Assembly: GCA_964428345.1 (NCBI GenBank)
Contig: CAYRYD010000005.1
Coordinates: 113,671 to 177,670 of the forward strand
Source: JABDMH01 sp964428345
Lineage (GTDB): Bacteria; Bacteroidota; Bacteroidia; Chitinophagales; Saprospiraceae
Direction of reading: 5' to 3'
DNA length: 64,000 nt
Shown here piece by piece: positions 17,485 through 25,866 of the stretch. The position numbers and the translations under genes were made by a program. Under the pieces are notes generated by a model. That model was not told where the DNA came from. It made no database searches and saw only the letters and a list, made by a program, of their open reading frames with translations. Numbering within the stretch: position 1 is the stretch's first letter; the number at the start of each line of letters is the position of its first letter.

Positions 17485-18693
17485 TTGTTATACAGAATTC
17501 TCAGACAGATAGCGGCCACGCTATTTAAAATTTATTTTGGGAAAATCTATCTGATCGACCCGGAGAAAGTGCCACTCAAAGGTCCCGTTTTGTTAGCTTC
17601 CAATCATCCCATGGCCTTTGCAGAAGCGTGTCTGCTCGCCTGTTTTCTGGAGCGGCCGCTTCATTTTCTTGTTAGGGGAGATGTTTTTAAGCCTGGTTGG
17701 CGATGGTTTTTCAGGGCAACCAATCAGATACCGATTTACCGCTTCCGGGATGGATTTTCCAATATGCGACGCAATGTGGAGTCTTTTGCCCGGGCTCATG
17801 AAGCCCTAAGGGAAAATAAGGTCATATTAATGTTTCCCGAAGGTAATACCCGGTTGCAGAAGAAATTGTCTCCGCTCCAGAAAGGCGCAGCCCGGCTGGT
17901 CTTTGGTGCCTATACCGAAAAGGAAGTTAAGGAAATCAGAATTGTACCGGTAGGTGTCAACTATTCGGATGGAAGGCGTTTCCGTTCTGATGCATTGATC
18001 AAGGTCGGTGATCCGGTAGACCTTCAGGATTATCTGGATTTATACGATAAGGATGTCAATGAAGGTGTGCGGTCTTTGACCGACGATCTTTATAAGTCCA
18101 TGCTACCGCTTGTGATTCATCTCGAAATGGTTGAAGATGAAAAACTGGCCGACCGGTTGTTTGGCTTTTATGAAAAACTGGCAAAGGACCCTGTCTGGCC
18201 GGTGGTGGATCGGAACCCACTGAGATTCATACGCGAAAAGAAGATTGCGGCTCAGATCAACCGTCTGGCTGAACCGGTCAAAGTCGATTTGTATAAACTC
18301 ACAAATGAACCTTTCCTGCTGAGTGACAAGTGGTCCTGGCAAGACTATTTCATCCTGATCCTGGTGTTGCCGCTGGCCTTGCTGGGCTTCATCTTAAATG
18401 CCATTCCCTTTTATCTCGCAAAATACATTGCGGATCAAAAAGTCAGGCAAATCGAATTCTATACTCCGGTGCGAATGGGGTTATTACTGGTGTTTTATCT
18501 TCTTTGGTTTGTGCTTGCTTTTGTTCTTTTAACCATCTTTCTTGGGTGGTATGCATTGATCGCCATCTGGATTTTACCCCTGAGCGGATATGTGACCATT
18601 TTATGGAAGGAAGGGTATGACCGGTTAAATGAGAACGGGAAAGTTAATCCATCGATTTACCTGCAGATTGAAAAATTACTTTTTGACCGGTAG
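17485..18693 (+). CDS. PlsC-like glycerol-phosphate acyltransferase with C-terminal membrane domain
   Basis: A 402-residue membrane-associated acyltransferase. The acyltransferase domain (about 10-210) has NHPMAFAE (40-47), which aligns with NHPxxFxD of related proteins but carries Glu at the acidic position, and FPEGNTR (117-123), the substrate-binding motif III. Two strong hydrophobic helices follow around 285-310 and 335-375. The likely reaction is acylation of lysophosphatidic acid or a related acceptor. The start is TTG (MLYRILRQIAATLFKIYF), which fits family N-termini; no ATG lies nearby. Its stop faces the proC stop. Confidence 0.8.
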   Translation: MLYRILRQIAATLFKIYFGKIYLIDPEKVPLKGPVLLASNHPMAFAEACLLACFLERPLHFLVRGDVFKPGWRWFFRATNQIPIYRFRDGFSNMRRNVESFARAHEALRENKVILMFPEGNTRLQKKLSPLQKGAARLVFGAYTEKEVKEIRIVPVGVNYSDGRRFRSDALIKVGDPVDLQDYLDLYDKDVNEGVRSLTDDLYKSMLPLVIHLEMVEDEKLADRLFGFYEKLAKDPVWPVVDRNPLRFIREKKIAAQINRLAEPVKVDLYKLTNEPFLLSDKWSWQDYFILILVLPLALLGFILNAIPFYLAKYIADQKVRQIEFYTPVRMGLLLVFYLLWFVLAFVLLTIFLGWYALIAIWILPLSGYVTILWKEGYDRLNENGKVNPSIYLQIEKLLFDR

Positions 18694-18739
18694 GAAGATG
18701 GATATGACTTTGGCTCAATGCCTCCGGGTAGTTGTAATT

Positions 18740-19540
18740 TTAACTTCCAAGTTCCTCTGCTCTTTTCAAGGCGGCCATAGCACCTCCCTCCAGATGGGTG
18801 GCAACCTGGTTTTCATTAAAATATTGGAGCGCGGCTTCGGTCGTACCTCCTTTCGAAGCTACCCTTCTGATCCATTCATGACAGGTAAAGTCATTTTTAT
18901 GAAACAAATCTACTGCTCCTTTAAAAGTCTGCAAGGTGAGCAGCTCGGCCTCGGAAGCGGTGAACCCCATTTTTTCGGCGGCTTCAATAAACGCCTGCAT
19001 ACAGTAAAAAACATAGGCGGGACCACTTCCTGAAATCGCAGTGGCCGCATCCAGTAAGGACTCCCGTTCGACATAGATGGCCTTACCGGTGGTGTTAAGC
19101 AGGTTTTGCACCATCACCAGTTCGATCCGGGTAACCTCATCGCTCGAGGAGAAGACGGTCATTCCCATCCCAATCTGGGCTGGCAGATTGGGCATCGCCC
19201 GGATCACCTTCTTTACGCCCAGCAATCGCTGGATGGTATCAATCCTGATACCGGCCATGATCGAGAGGAAGACTTGTTGAGGGTCAACCATATGCCGGAT
19301 ATGATCAAAAAGCTGGGATGCGTCCTGAGGCTTGACTGCCAGGATGATCAGGTCGGCCGCCGGAAGGCAATCCTGCGGCAATTCGTGTACCGTCCCGATA
19401 TTCTGGTGCGATAGCTCGGCTGCCTTGGATGCCGATTTTTCGAGGATCATCATCTCTTCAGGTTTGACAATATGAGAGTGCAGGAAACTGGTTGCGTAGG
19501 TCTGTCCCATATTACCTCCACCGATGATCAGTATTTTCAT
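18740..19540 (-). CDS. proC: Pyrroline-5-carboxylate reductase
   Basis: Last step of proline synthesis: NAD(P)H-dependent reduction of 1-pyrroline-5-carboxylate. The 266-residue protein has an N-terminal Rossmann motif (IIGGGNMGQ, 5-13), ILAVKPQ, VIRAMPNLPAQIGMGMT, and the family signature in the dimerisation domain (ATAISGSGPAYVFY, RRVASKGGTTEAAL). It is a single gene between convergent acyltransferase and divergent isoaspartyl peptidase genes, with its own -7 element at 19575-19582. Confidence 0.95.
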   Translation of the reverse strand: MKILIIGGGNMGQTYATSFLHSHIVKPEEMMILEKSASKAAELSHQNIGTVHELPQDCLPAADLIILAVKPQDASQLFDHIRHMVDPQQVFLSIMAGIRIDTIQRLLGVKKVIRAMPNLPAQIGMGMTVFSSSDEVTRIELVMVQNLLNTTGKAIYVERESLLDAATAISGSGPAYVFYCMQAFIEAAEKMGFTASEAELLTLQTFKGAVDLFHKNDFTCHEWIRRVASKGGTTEAALQYFNENQVATHLEGGAMAALKRAEELGS

Positions 19541-19574
19541 CTTTATGGTGATTTGTTACATTTACACTAGCCCC

Positions 19575-19582
19575 CAAATGTA
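19575..19582 (-). promoter_or_regulatory. -7 element of proC
   Basis: TACATTTG on the minus strand fits TAnnTTTG and lies 34 bases before the proC ATG at 19540. No clear -33 TTG was seen. Confidence 0.5.
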
Positions 19583-19612
19583 GCAATTCTATACTGGAGT
19601 AAACTACAGGAG

Positions 19613-20644
19613 ATGCTGAGACGATATGGCAAAGTAATGGCGGTTTTCATTTTATGCAGTATGACAGGTTGTACCTCCGGGAAAGAAACACCCGGGTCTC
19701 CTCAGACAACACATGATAGGGCAAAGTATGCTTTGGCCATCCATGGAGGAGCGGGGGTGATTACCCGGGATAATCTGGATCCTGACAAGGAGGTAGTCTA
19801 TCTTGAGACGTTGAATCAGGCCCTGGATATCGGTCGCGAAATCCTGGATACTGGTGGTAACAGTCTCGATGCCGTGGTTTCCGTGGTTACTTTTCTCGAA
19901 GACAGTCCGCTGTTTAATGCAGGGAAAGGCGCTGTATTCAATCATGATGGGATAAACGAATTGGATGCTTCGCTGATGGAAGGAAGCAACCTGATGGCGG
20001 GTGCAGTGGGGGGAGTCCGGGTAATTAAAAATCCCATTTTGGCAGCCAGGGCGGTGATGGAAAAATCACCGCATGTAATGCTGGTGGGAGCAGGTGCTGA
20101 GGCATTTGCGATGGAACAGGGACTTGATACGGTCGATCCATCATACTTTTTCACGCAACAAAGATGGGAAGCCCTGCAGAAGGTGTTGCAAACCGACCCG
20201 GACACAACCCGGCTGGATCACAGCGATCTCAAACATGGTACCGTGGGAGCGGTAGCCCTGGACTCCAGGGGAAATCTGGCTGCCGCAACATCGACGGGTG
20301 GAATGACCAATAAAAGATACAATCGCATTGGGGACTCACCCATTATCGGTGCCGGCACTTATGCCAACAATGCCACCTGCGCCGTTTCCAGTACCGGTCA
20401 TGGCGAATATTTCATTCGTTATGCCGTAGCTCACGATGTATCTGCCCAGATGATGTATGCCGCGAAGTCCCTGCAAGAAGCAGGTGACCACATTGTACAT
20501 GAGATTCTGACCAAAGCCGGAGGTACCGGCGGGCTGATTTCGGTTGACAGGAACGGCGAGATTCACATGCCCTTCAATACGGAAGGAATGTACCGCGGTT
20601 ACGTCCGGCCCGATGGCAGGATGGTAAAAATCTACAAGGATTAG
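19613..20644 (+). CDS. iaaA: Isoaspartyl peptidase / plant-type L-asparaginase lipoprotein
   Basis: An Ntn-hydrolase that matures by autocleavage and removes isoaspartyl residues or hydrolyses asparagine. The 343-residue precursor has a lipoprotein signal (SMTGC, Cys20), the family opening ALAIHGGAG, FNAGKGAVFN, and the cleavage site KHGTVGAVA, with Thr210 as the new N-terminal nucleophile. The small subunit carries RYNRIGDSPIIGAGTYA and STGHGEYFIR. The lipoprotein signal places the enzyme outside the cytoplasm. The next gene begins 26 bases after its stop. Confidence 0.92.
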   Translation: MLRRYGKVMAVFILCSMTGCTSGKETPGSPQTTHDRAKYALAIHGGAGVITRDNLDPDKEVVYLETLNQALDIGREILDTGGNSLDAVVSVVTFLEDSPLFNAGKGAVFNHDGINELDASLMEGSNLMAGAVGGVRVIKNPILAARAVMEKSPHVMLVGAGAEAFAMEQGLDTVDPSYFFTQQRWEALQKVLQTDPDTTRLDHSDLKHGTVGAVALDSRGNLAAATSTGGMTNKRYNRIGDSPIIGAGTYANNATCAVSSTGHGEYFIRYAVAHDVSAQMMYAAKSLQEAGDHIVHEILTKAGGTGGLISVDRNGEIHMPFNTEGMYRGYVRPDGRMVKIYKD

Positions 20645-20670
20645 GATCACTCCCTGGGAGCAGTTTTATT

Positions 20671-21369
20671 ATGACCATAAGTATCATCATCCCCACACTC
20701 AACGAAGCAGATAATATCGGGCCGTTGTTATATCATCTGAATAAGTCTCCGGATAGAAATGCCCTGGAGATTATCGTTGCCGATGGTCATAGTGTCGACG
20801 GTACCGTGGAGAAATGCCAGGAATTTGCTTCGGCCCGGGTCATTTCAACGGCCAGGGGACGGGCCGTTCAGATGAATGAAGCAGCAATGATAGCCAGCGG
20901 TGAGGTACTGTACTTCGTTCATGCCGATACTCTGCCCCCATTGACGTTTTATTCCGATATCCGTACTGCTCTGGAGGAGGGATACGACCTGGGTTGTTAC
21001 CGCTTTCGTTTTGACAGTCCACGTACTTTGCTGAAGATCAACAATTTCTTTACCCGATTTGACCGGATGTGGGTGAGGGGTGGAGACCAGAGCCTCTTCA
21101 TGACCCGGGACTCATTTGTTACCCTGGGGGGCTACCGGAAGGAATTTGTCATCATGGAAGAATACGACCTGATCCGGCGGGCCAGGGAAAGTGGTCTTAA
21201 GTTTAAGGTCATTCCGGGTGAAATCCTGGTTTCGGCCAGAAAATATCAGGGAAACAGCTACCTGAGAGTGCAACTGGCTAATCTTGTGGCCTTCAATATG
21301 TTCCGTTTTGGATTTGATCCACAGCGTATCCTTAGTACCTATCGCCGGATGATTCACTACCGGTCCTGA
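20671..21369 (+). CDS. TIGR04283-type glycosyltransferase (GT2)
   Basis: A 232-residue GT-A family 2 glycosyltransferase: IIIPTLNEADNIGPLL, DGHSVDGT, an acidic YFVHADT in place of the usual DxD, GGDQSLFMTRDSF and EEYDLIRRAR. This pattern (ARGRAVQMNEAA, short length, single C-terminal amphipathic helix) matches the family named arsenosugar biosynthesis glycosyltransferase. Here no ArsM or ArsS partner is in sight, so the arsenosugar role is only a family name. A GNAT gene begins directly after its stop codon. Confidence 0.82.
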   Translation: MTISIIIPTLNEADNIGPLLYHLNKSPDRNALEIIVADGHSVDGTVEKCQEFASARVISTARGRAVQMNEAAMIASGEVLYFVHADTLPPLTFYSDIRTALEEGYDLGCYRFRFDSPRTLLKINNFFTRFDRMWVRGGDQSLFMTRDSFVTLGGYRKEFVIMEEYDLIRRARESGLKFKVIPGEILVSARKYQGNSYLRVQLANLVAFNMFRFGFDPQRILSTYRRMIHYRS

Positions 21370-22041
21370 GTGAAAAGATCGACTTGTAAGTCAGCCGATG
21401 AGCCAAAAATTGAGGGTTTTAAAGGAATACTGGTCTGGATATTCCCTATCTTTGGTCCATTGCGTTATCGTATAAACCTGATTTCGATTGTGAAATCGCT
21501 GTTTCGTACTTCAGACCGTATCGATGTCACCGATGGCATCCATCTCACCGTGATTGACTATCCGGATGCCGCCAGTCTGGTACGTTATCTGAATGATGAG
21601 GTATTTTACCAGAACACAAGTTCCATTCCCAATCCGTACACCCTGGCCGATGCCAATGCTTTTATCAGTTCGGTCCTGGAGTTTGAAAAGAAAAACGGAG
21701 TTCAGCGGGACTGGGCGATCCGGAATCCCCAGGGTGAACAGATTGGCGGTATTGGATTATTATACGGTCATGGTCTTAAGTCGCACCGTAGTGAAATGGG
21801 TTACTGGCTCGGTAAACCCTTTTGGAACCGGGGGATCATGACGGAGGTTGTAAAAAAGTTTACGGAATATATCTTTAGCAGGACGGCCATCGTCCGGTTG
21901 GAAGCCATGGTTTTTGAAAACAATCCGGCTTCCTGCCAGGTACTGGAGAAGGCAGGCTTTACAAAAGAGGGGTTTCTGCATGGCGTAGTTGCGAAGGATG
22001 GGCAATATCTGAATGCCCATCTTTATGGGTTGGTTCGATAG
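21370..22041 (+). CDS. GNAT N-acetyltransferase (RimJ/RimL-like)
   Basis: A GNAT acetyltransferase domain (about 55-223): LGKPFWNRGIMTEVVKKF is the acetyl-CoA binding segment, RLEAMVFENNPASCQVLEKAGF the conserved RimJ-type helix, and EGFLHGVVAKDG the end. The target (protein N-terminus or small amine) is unknown. The GTG at 21370 directly follows the glycosyltransferase stop (TGAGTG), giving 223 residues with about 45 extra hydrophobic residues ahead of the domain. Another GTG at 21490 would give a family-length protein. Which start is used is open. Confidence 0.78.
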   Translation: MKRSTCKSADEPKIEGFKGILVWIFPIFGPLRYRINLISIVKSLFRTSDRIDVTDGIHLTVIDYPDAASLVRYLNDEVFYQNTSSIPNPYTLADANAFISSVLEFEKKNGVQRDWAIRNPQGEQIGGIGLLYGHGLKSHRSEMGYWLGKPFWNRGIMTEVVKKFTEYIFSRTAIVRLEAMVFENNPASCQVLEKAGFTKEGFLHGVVAKDGQYLNAHLYGLVR

Positions 22042-22109
22042 GTTTTTTGTAAAAAAATGAACCTGAAATTGATTTGTTTTATAACTTTAAACCCAGTTCA
22101 CACTTGAAG

Positions 22110-22167
22110 CTTTATTGTTCTTAATAACTGATTTCAGATTACTTTCTCAAGTAATAAGACAATAAAG
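22110..22167 (+). repeat. Inverted repeat in the leader of the sulfotransferase gene
   Basis: CTTTATTGTTCTTA (22110-22123) and TAAGACAATAAAG (22155-22167) are complementary with one bulged base and are separated by 31 bases. The right arm ends seven bases before the ATG at 22175. It could be an mRNA hairpin covering the start region or an operator. There is no T-run, so it is not a terminator. Confidence 0.5.
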
Positions 22168-22174
22168 ACTGCAG

Positions 22175-22858
22175 ATGAATAAAATCAAGCATTTTTACCT
22201 GAATAAATACCTGATTTCCCCCATATCACAGCACAAATACCATATTTCCTATGATCTTTGTCATCAGGCGATTTGGTTCAGAGTATATAAAGTTGCAAGC
22301 AGGACCATAGATCATCATCTTCGGAGTAGTGCCGGTCCCGACCAGTATATCTACAGTTCAGCAGTGGGTTATCTGCCAGCGATGTACAAAGACTATTTCA
22401 AATTTGCATTTGTGCGTAATCCGGTTGATCGGTTTATCAGTGCCTGGAAGGATAAGGTCGTCAACACCAACTATTTTCAATTTTCAGAAGAGGAGCATCG
22501 TAAGATGAAGAATATCGGGAGCTTCATCACCTGGGTAAGAAACATAGGACTCTCAGATATTGACGATCATTTAAAACCTCAATGTATGATGATCGATTTA
22601 AGGAATGTCGATTTCATCGGCCGGTTTGAGCGATTTAAACAGGATTTTGCGTTTGTTGCCAACCGTCTCGGCTTTGATTTTGATCAGGAGTTGCAACTAA
22701 ACAGTTCCCCGTCACTGAAGGATCTGGAGGTAACCCGGGAAGACATTCACAGGATTGCCGTTTTATATCGCAAAGACATCCGGATTTTTTATCCGGACCA
22801 GATTGAAAAGATCATCCGGCACAGACTGCCATCGCGAAGATTATACCACCATCCATAG
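22175..22858 (+). CDS. Carbohydrate sulfotransferase (Sulfotransfer_2 type)
   Basis: A 227-residue PAPS-dependent sulfotransferase without a signal peptide. The 5'-phosphosulfate loop is KVASRT (39-44, here with Ala-Ser in place of the frequent Gly-Ser), and the 3'-phosphate site is FVRNPVDRFISAW (79-91). The remainder (FIGRFERFKQDF, then a helical C-terminus) fits the family of carbohydrate sulfotransferases found in capsule and nodulation-factor clusters. It probably sulfates a sugar in the polysaccharide made by the genes to its right. It is convergent with asnB. Confidence 0.85.
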   Translation: MNKIKHFYLNKYLISPISQHKYHISYDLCHQAIWFRVYKVASRTIDHHLRSSAGPDQYIYSSAVGYLPAMYKDYFKFAFVRNPVDRFISAWKDKVVNTNYFQFSEEEHRKMKNIGSFITWVRNIGLSDIDDHLKPQCMMIDLRNVDFIGRFERFKQDFAFVANRLGFDFDQELQLNSSPSLKDLEVTREDIHRIAVLYRKDIRIFYPDQIEKIIRHRLPSRRLYHHP

Positions 22859-22892
22859 ATTGCTGATTTGGTCAGCATTCAGGTGACAGTTT

Positions 22893-24791
22893 TTATCTGA
22901 AATCATCCGTAAAGAGCTCCTGCCAGTAAGCGAAACCCAATACCAGCCAAAGGTAATTGTAATGCCAACGCATTTTCGGTGTTGGTTTATGATCGATGAT
23001 CTGACGCAGGTATGCATAGTTGAAAATACCCTGTCGCTCAATAAAATCTTTTGTCAGCTTTTTTTCTGCTTCGGTTTTCAGGTCTTTTTTAAACTGTAAA
23101 TAGGGATTGACGGTAAATCCCCATTTTTTCTTTTTGACAATAGACGGGGGTAATCTGGATTCCATCGCTTTCCGGAAGATATATTTGGTCTGATTGTATT
23201 TGATTTTTAACTCAATGGGTATACTCAAGGCAAAATCGACCAGATCCAGGTCGAGAAACGGTACTCTCTCCTCGACCGAATGGGCCATCGACATCCGGTC
23301 CTCCACCAGGAGATAATCGTTGACCATTTTAGACTGAATCTCTGCAAATAAAACCTGGTCCAAAGGGGATGATTCTTTTACCTTGGAAAAAAGCGGTAAA
23401 AATGAATGAACTACCTGGTGTTTCGCGGAAAGCTGATCGATAAATGACCGCTGGTAAATACTATGGTAGAAAGGCTGATCAAAATCCCAGGTATTACGGA
23501 GGATGAGGTAGTAACGCTCAATATGACCGATTGCCATTAGCATTTGCACTCCCCGGCGATATTCGTCCCAGGACAACGCCCCGGATCTTCGCTGTAATTT
23601 GAAGATAAAGTCCGATTTCCACCGGAGCATTTTTTTCAGCCAGCCCGGTATTTTCTGATGTAGCCGGTTGGTTGGATAGATGAATTTATGTATATCGTAT
23701 CCCGCAAATATTTCATCTCCTCCCACGCCTCCCAAAACCACCTTGACATGCTGGCCAACGAACGATGACATATTAAATCCCTGCAAGAGGTTGATCTTGG
23801 GCTCTTCAGCATGCCAGATGGTCTGCTTCAGATCGGCCAGTGGATTGAGGGAGAGAGACAGCGTACGGTGATTGGTATTGAAATGCCGGGCGATCACAGA
23901 TGCATCGGAAAACTCATCGGTTGGTTCATTAAAACCCAGGGTAAATGTATTGATTTCCGGTACCTTCAATTCGTGCATTTTCTGGACGATCGTCGAAGAG
24001 TCCATGCCTCCGGAAAGGTAGACTCCGATGGGTACGTCACTGACCAGTTGCCTTTCTACGGCTTGTTTCAGGTAGTAATGTATCTGTTCAAGATTTTCCG
24101 ATTCAGTCAACCGGTTGGGGGTAGCCGGGCTCAGGGACCAGTACCTGAATATTTGGGCATTTCCGTTTTTATATTGAAGGTAATGACCCGGGGCAAGGCG
24201 AAAAATATCCCTGATCAGGGTTTCGGAAGATTGATTGTACCGGAGATTGAGTTGCTGGTGGAGAGCATCGGGATTGAGATTCCGGCGAATCTGCGGATGT
24301 TGGATGATGGACTTTATTTCAGAGGCAAAGATCAGACGAGTTCCATCCGTATAATAATGGAGGGGTTTGATGCCAAAGTGATCCCTGGCCAGAAAAACCG
24401 AGCCCTGATTATGATCATAAATGGCCAAGGCAAAAATACCATTCAATTTTTGCAGGATACCGGGTCCGTACTCTTCATAGCCGTGCAAGACAACCTCCGT
24501 GTCGCTTTTGGTGGTAAACCGGTGGCCTCTGGCTTCCAATTCTTTTTGTAAAATCCTGTAATTGTATAATTCTCCATTATAGATAATACAGAGGCTTCGG
24601 TCTTCATTGAAAAGTGGCTGATCACCGGTGTCGAGATCGATGATCGAGAGTCTCAGATGGCCCAGCGTAATATCCCCATGACGATAAATAGCCCGGTTGT
24701 CCGGTCCGCGGTGTTGCATGACCCGCAGCATTTGAGCCATGATGTCCTGGCTATTATTGCTCTTTTCTATTATTCCGGCGATACCGCACAT
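22893..24791 (-). CDS. asnB: Glutamine-hydrolysing asparagine synthetase-type amidotransferase
   Basis: A 632-residue class II amidotransferase: catalytic Cys2 (MCGIAGII), the glutaminase domain to about 200 (RGPDNRA, YNGELYNY, ARDHFGIKPL), then the synthetase with the pyrophosphatase loop YLSGGMDSS (258-266) and EERVPFLD. The usual reaction is ATP-dependent amidation of aspartate. In polysaccharide loci such proteins (for example WbpS) amidate the carboxyl group of uronic acids. Its ATG comes four bases after the stop of the C5-epimerase-like gene, so uronate amidation is a reasonable inference. It is the last gene of the YfhO-GT-epimerase-asnB operon. Confidence 0.85.
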   Translation of the reverse strand: MCGIAGIIEKSNNSQDIMAQMLRVMQHRGPDNRAIYRHGDITLGHLRLSIIDLDTGDQPLFNEDRSLCIIYNGELYNYRILQKELEARGHRFTTKSDTEVVLHGYEEYGPGILQKLNGIFALAIYDHNQGSVFLARDHFGIKPLHYYTDGTRLIFASEIKSIIQHPQIRRNLNPDALHQQLNLRYNQSSETLIRDIFRLAPGHYLQYKNGNAQIFRYWSLSPATPNRLTESENLEQIHYYLKQAVERQLVSDVPIGVYLSGGMDSSTIVQKMHELKVPEINTFTLGFNEPTDEFSDASVIARHFNTNHRTLSLSLNPLADLKQTIWHAEEPKINLLQGFNMSSFVGQHVKVVLGGVGGDEIFAGYDIHKFIYPTNRLHQKIPGWLKKMLRWKSDFIFKLQRRSGALSWDEYRRGVQMLMAIGHIERYYLILRNTWDFDQPFYHSIYQRSFIDQLSAKHQVVHSFLPLFSKVKESSPLDQVLFAEIQSKMVNDYLLVEDRMSMAHSVEERVPFLDLDLVDFALSIPIELKIKYNQTKYIFRKAMESRLPPSIVKKKKWGFTVNPYLQFKKDLKTEAEKKLTKDFIERQGIFNYAYLRQIIDHKPTPKMRWHYNYLWLVLGFAYWQELFTDDFR

Positions 24792-24795
24792 AGGG

Positions 24796-25803
24796 TTAAA
24801 TTCGGTTGAGGGACTTTAGAGCTTTATACTTCATCCTGTAATATTTAATGATGTTTGGGATTGTTATGTATGACCTGAATTTAGCTGCATAATCCAGAAA
24901 GACATCTTGCCTGGACAGCCCGCTAAGGATTTCCAGTTGATTAGAAATAAGTCGCATGTAACCCAAGGTACAGACATCTTCCTTGGGATAATCATCTAAT
25001 TCACATTGATTATAATAAACCCAATAGCCCATGTCAAAGTCAGGTAACCAATTGATTAATCCATTTACGCCATTATTAAATATCTCTTTTGCAATCGCCG
25101 CATGCAAACGGTCATATTCATCTGTGATTGCCCGGATGTAATCATATACTCCAAAGAGTGCAAAGATATGGCCATCCAGGACTCTGGTTGGTTTCTCTGC
25201 AACATATTCTTCATAGAACGTTCTTCCTGATTTAAGATCAACAGAAACCCCTCCATCTGTTATATCTTTCGTAAAAGGTATTAAGGCCCTGGTAGCCAGA
25301 TCAAGAAATTCAGGACGAGATGTAAGCTGCCATGCCCGAAGAAGTATTGAGATAGCTCTACTTTGACTAAATGCGGATTTCCAGGGTTGAAAAATCTTGT
25401 ATTCAGGTTTTGGAACCAATGTCAACCATATTGCTTCATTATTTCTGACAACAGCATTGTTGGTAAACCATTCTGCAATACGGATAAAATGATCCTTTTT
25501 ATGACTATCCCTGGTTCTAAGATATTGATGAAAGATCGATAGCCCATATTGTCCGATTGTGATGGGGTAGTAATAATAACCTTTGTCTTCATCAACATCA
25601 ATGTATGAATGTATCAGTGGTACACCATCTTCATCAAACTTAAAGGGTTTGTTTCCTCCGCGAGTATTGATTTTATCTTCCTTAAAGATAATATAGTAAT
25701 ATCCAAGAACTTGTTCATGTTCAACACAAAGATCCACCTTGGTATTCTCGAATAGATCTGTCAGTACCCTCTTTGTCATAAAATAGACCTTACTTACCTC
25801 CAT
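24796..25803 (-). CDS. D-glucuronyl C5-epimerase C-terminal-domain protein
   Basis: A 335-residue protein made almost entirely of the (alpha/alpha) C5-epim_C domain of heparan/heparosan glucuronyl C5-epimerases. Recognisable blocks are PWKSAFSQSRAISILLRAW (140-158; animal enzymes have a similar W/KS...QGQAISVLVRA block), GGVSVDLKSGRTFYEEY (184-200), RVLDGHIFALFGVYDY (207-222), and a late LGYMRLISNQLEIL. Animal enzymes turn D-glucuronate into L-iduronate in the polymer. No signal peptide or membrane anchor is visible, so it would act in the cytoplasm on a lipid-linked or growing chain (inference). The gene is AT-rich (near 36% G+C by eye), unlike the flanks of the locus, suggesting transfer. 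Confidence 0.82.
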   Translation of the reverse strand: MEVSKVYFMTKRVLTDLFENTKVDLCVEHEQVLGYYYIIFKEDKINTRGGNKPFKFDEDGVPLIHSYIDVDEDKGYYYYPITIGQYGLSIFHQYLRTRDSHKKDHFIRIAEWFTNNAVVRNNEAIWLTLVPKPEYKIFQPWKSAFSQSRAISILLRAWQLTSRPEFLDLATRALIPFTKDITDGGVSVDLKSGRTFYEEYVAEKPTRVLDGHIFALFGVYDYIRAITDEYDRLHAAIAKEIFNNGVNGLINWLPDFDMGYWVYYNQCELDDYPKEDVCTLGYMRLISNQLEILSGLSRQDVFLDYAAKFRSYITIPNIIKYYRMKYKALKSLNRI

Positions 25804-25866
25804 TATAACTGGTATTTACCTTTATAAGATTTGTGTAATGCCAAAATCAACAAGAATTTTTCTTTG

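Noticed and set aside
23811..24551. 246-codon plus-strand frame opposite asnB
   Set aside because: It is fully antisense to the glutaminase part of asnB and has no recognisable motif; such antisense frames arise from codon bias.
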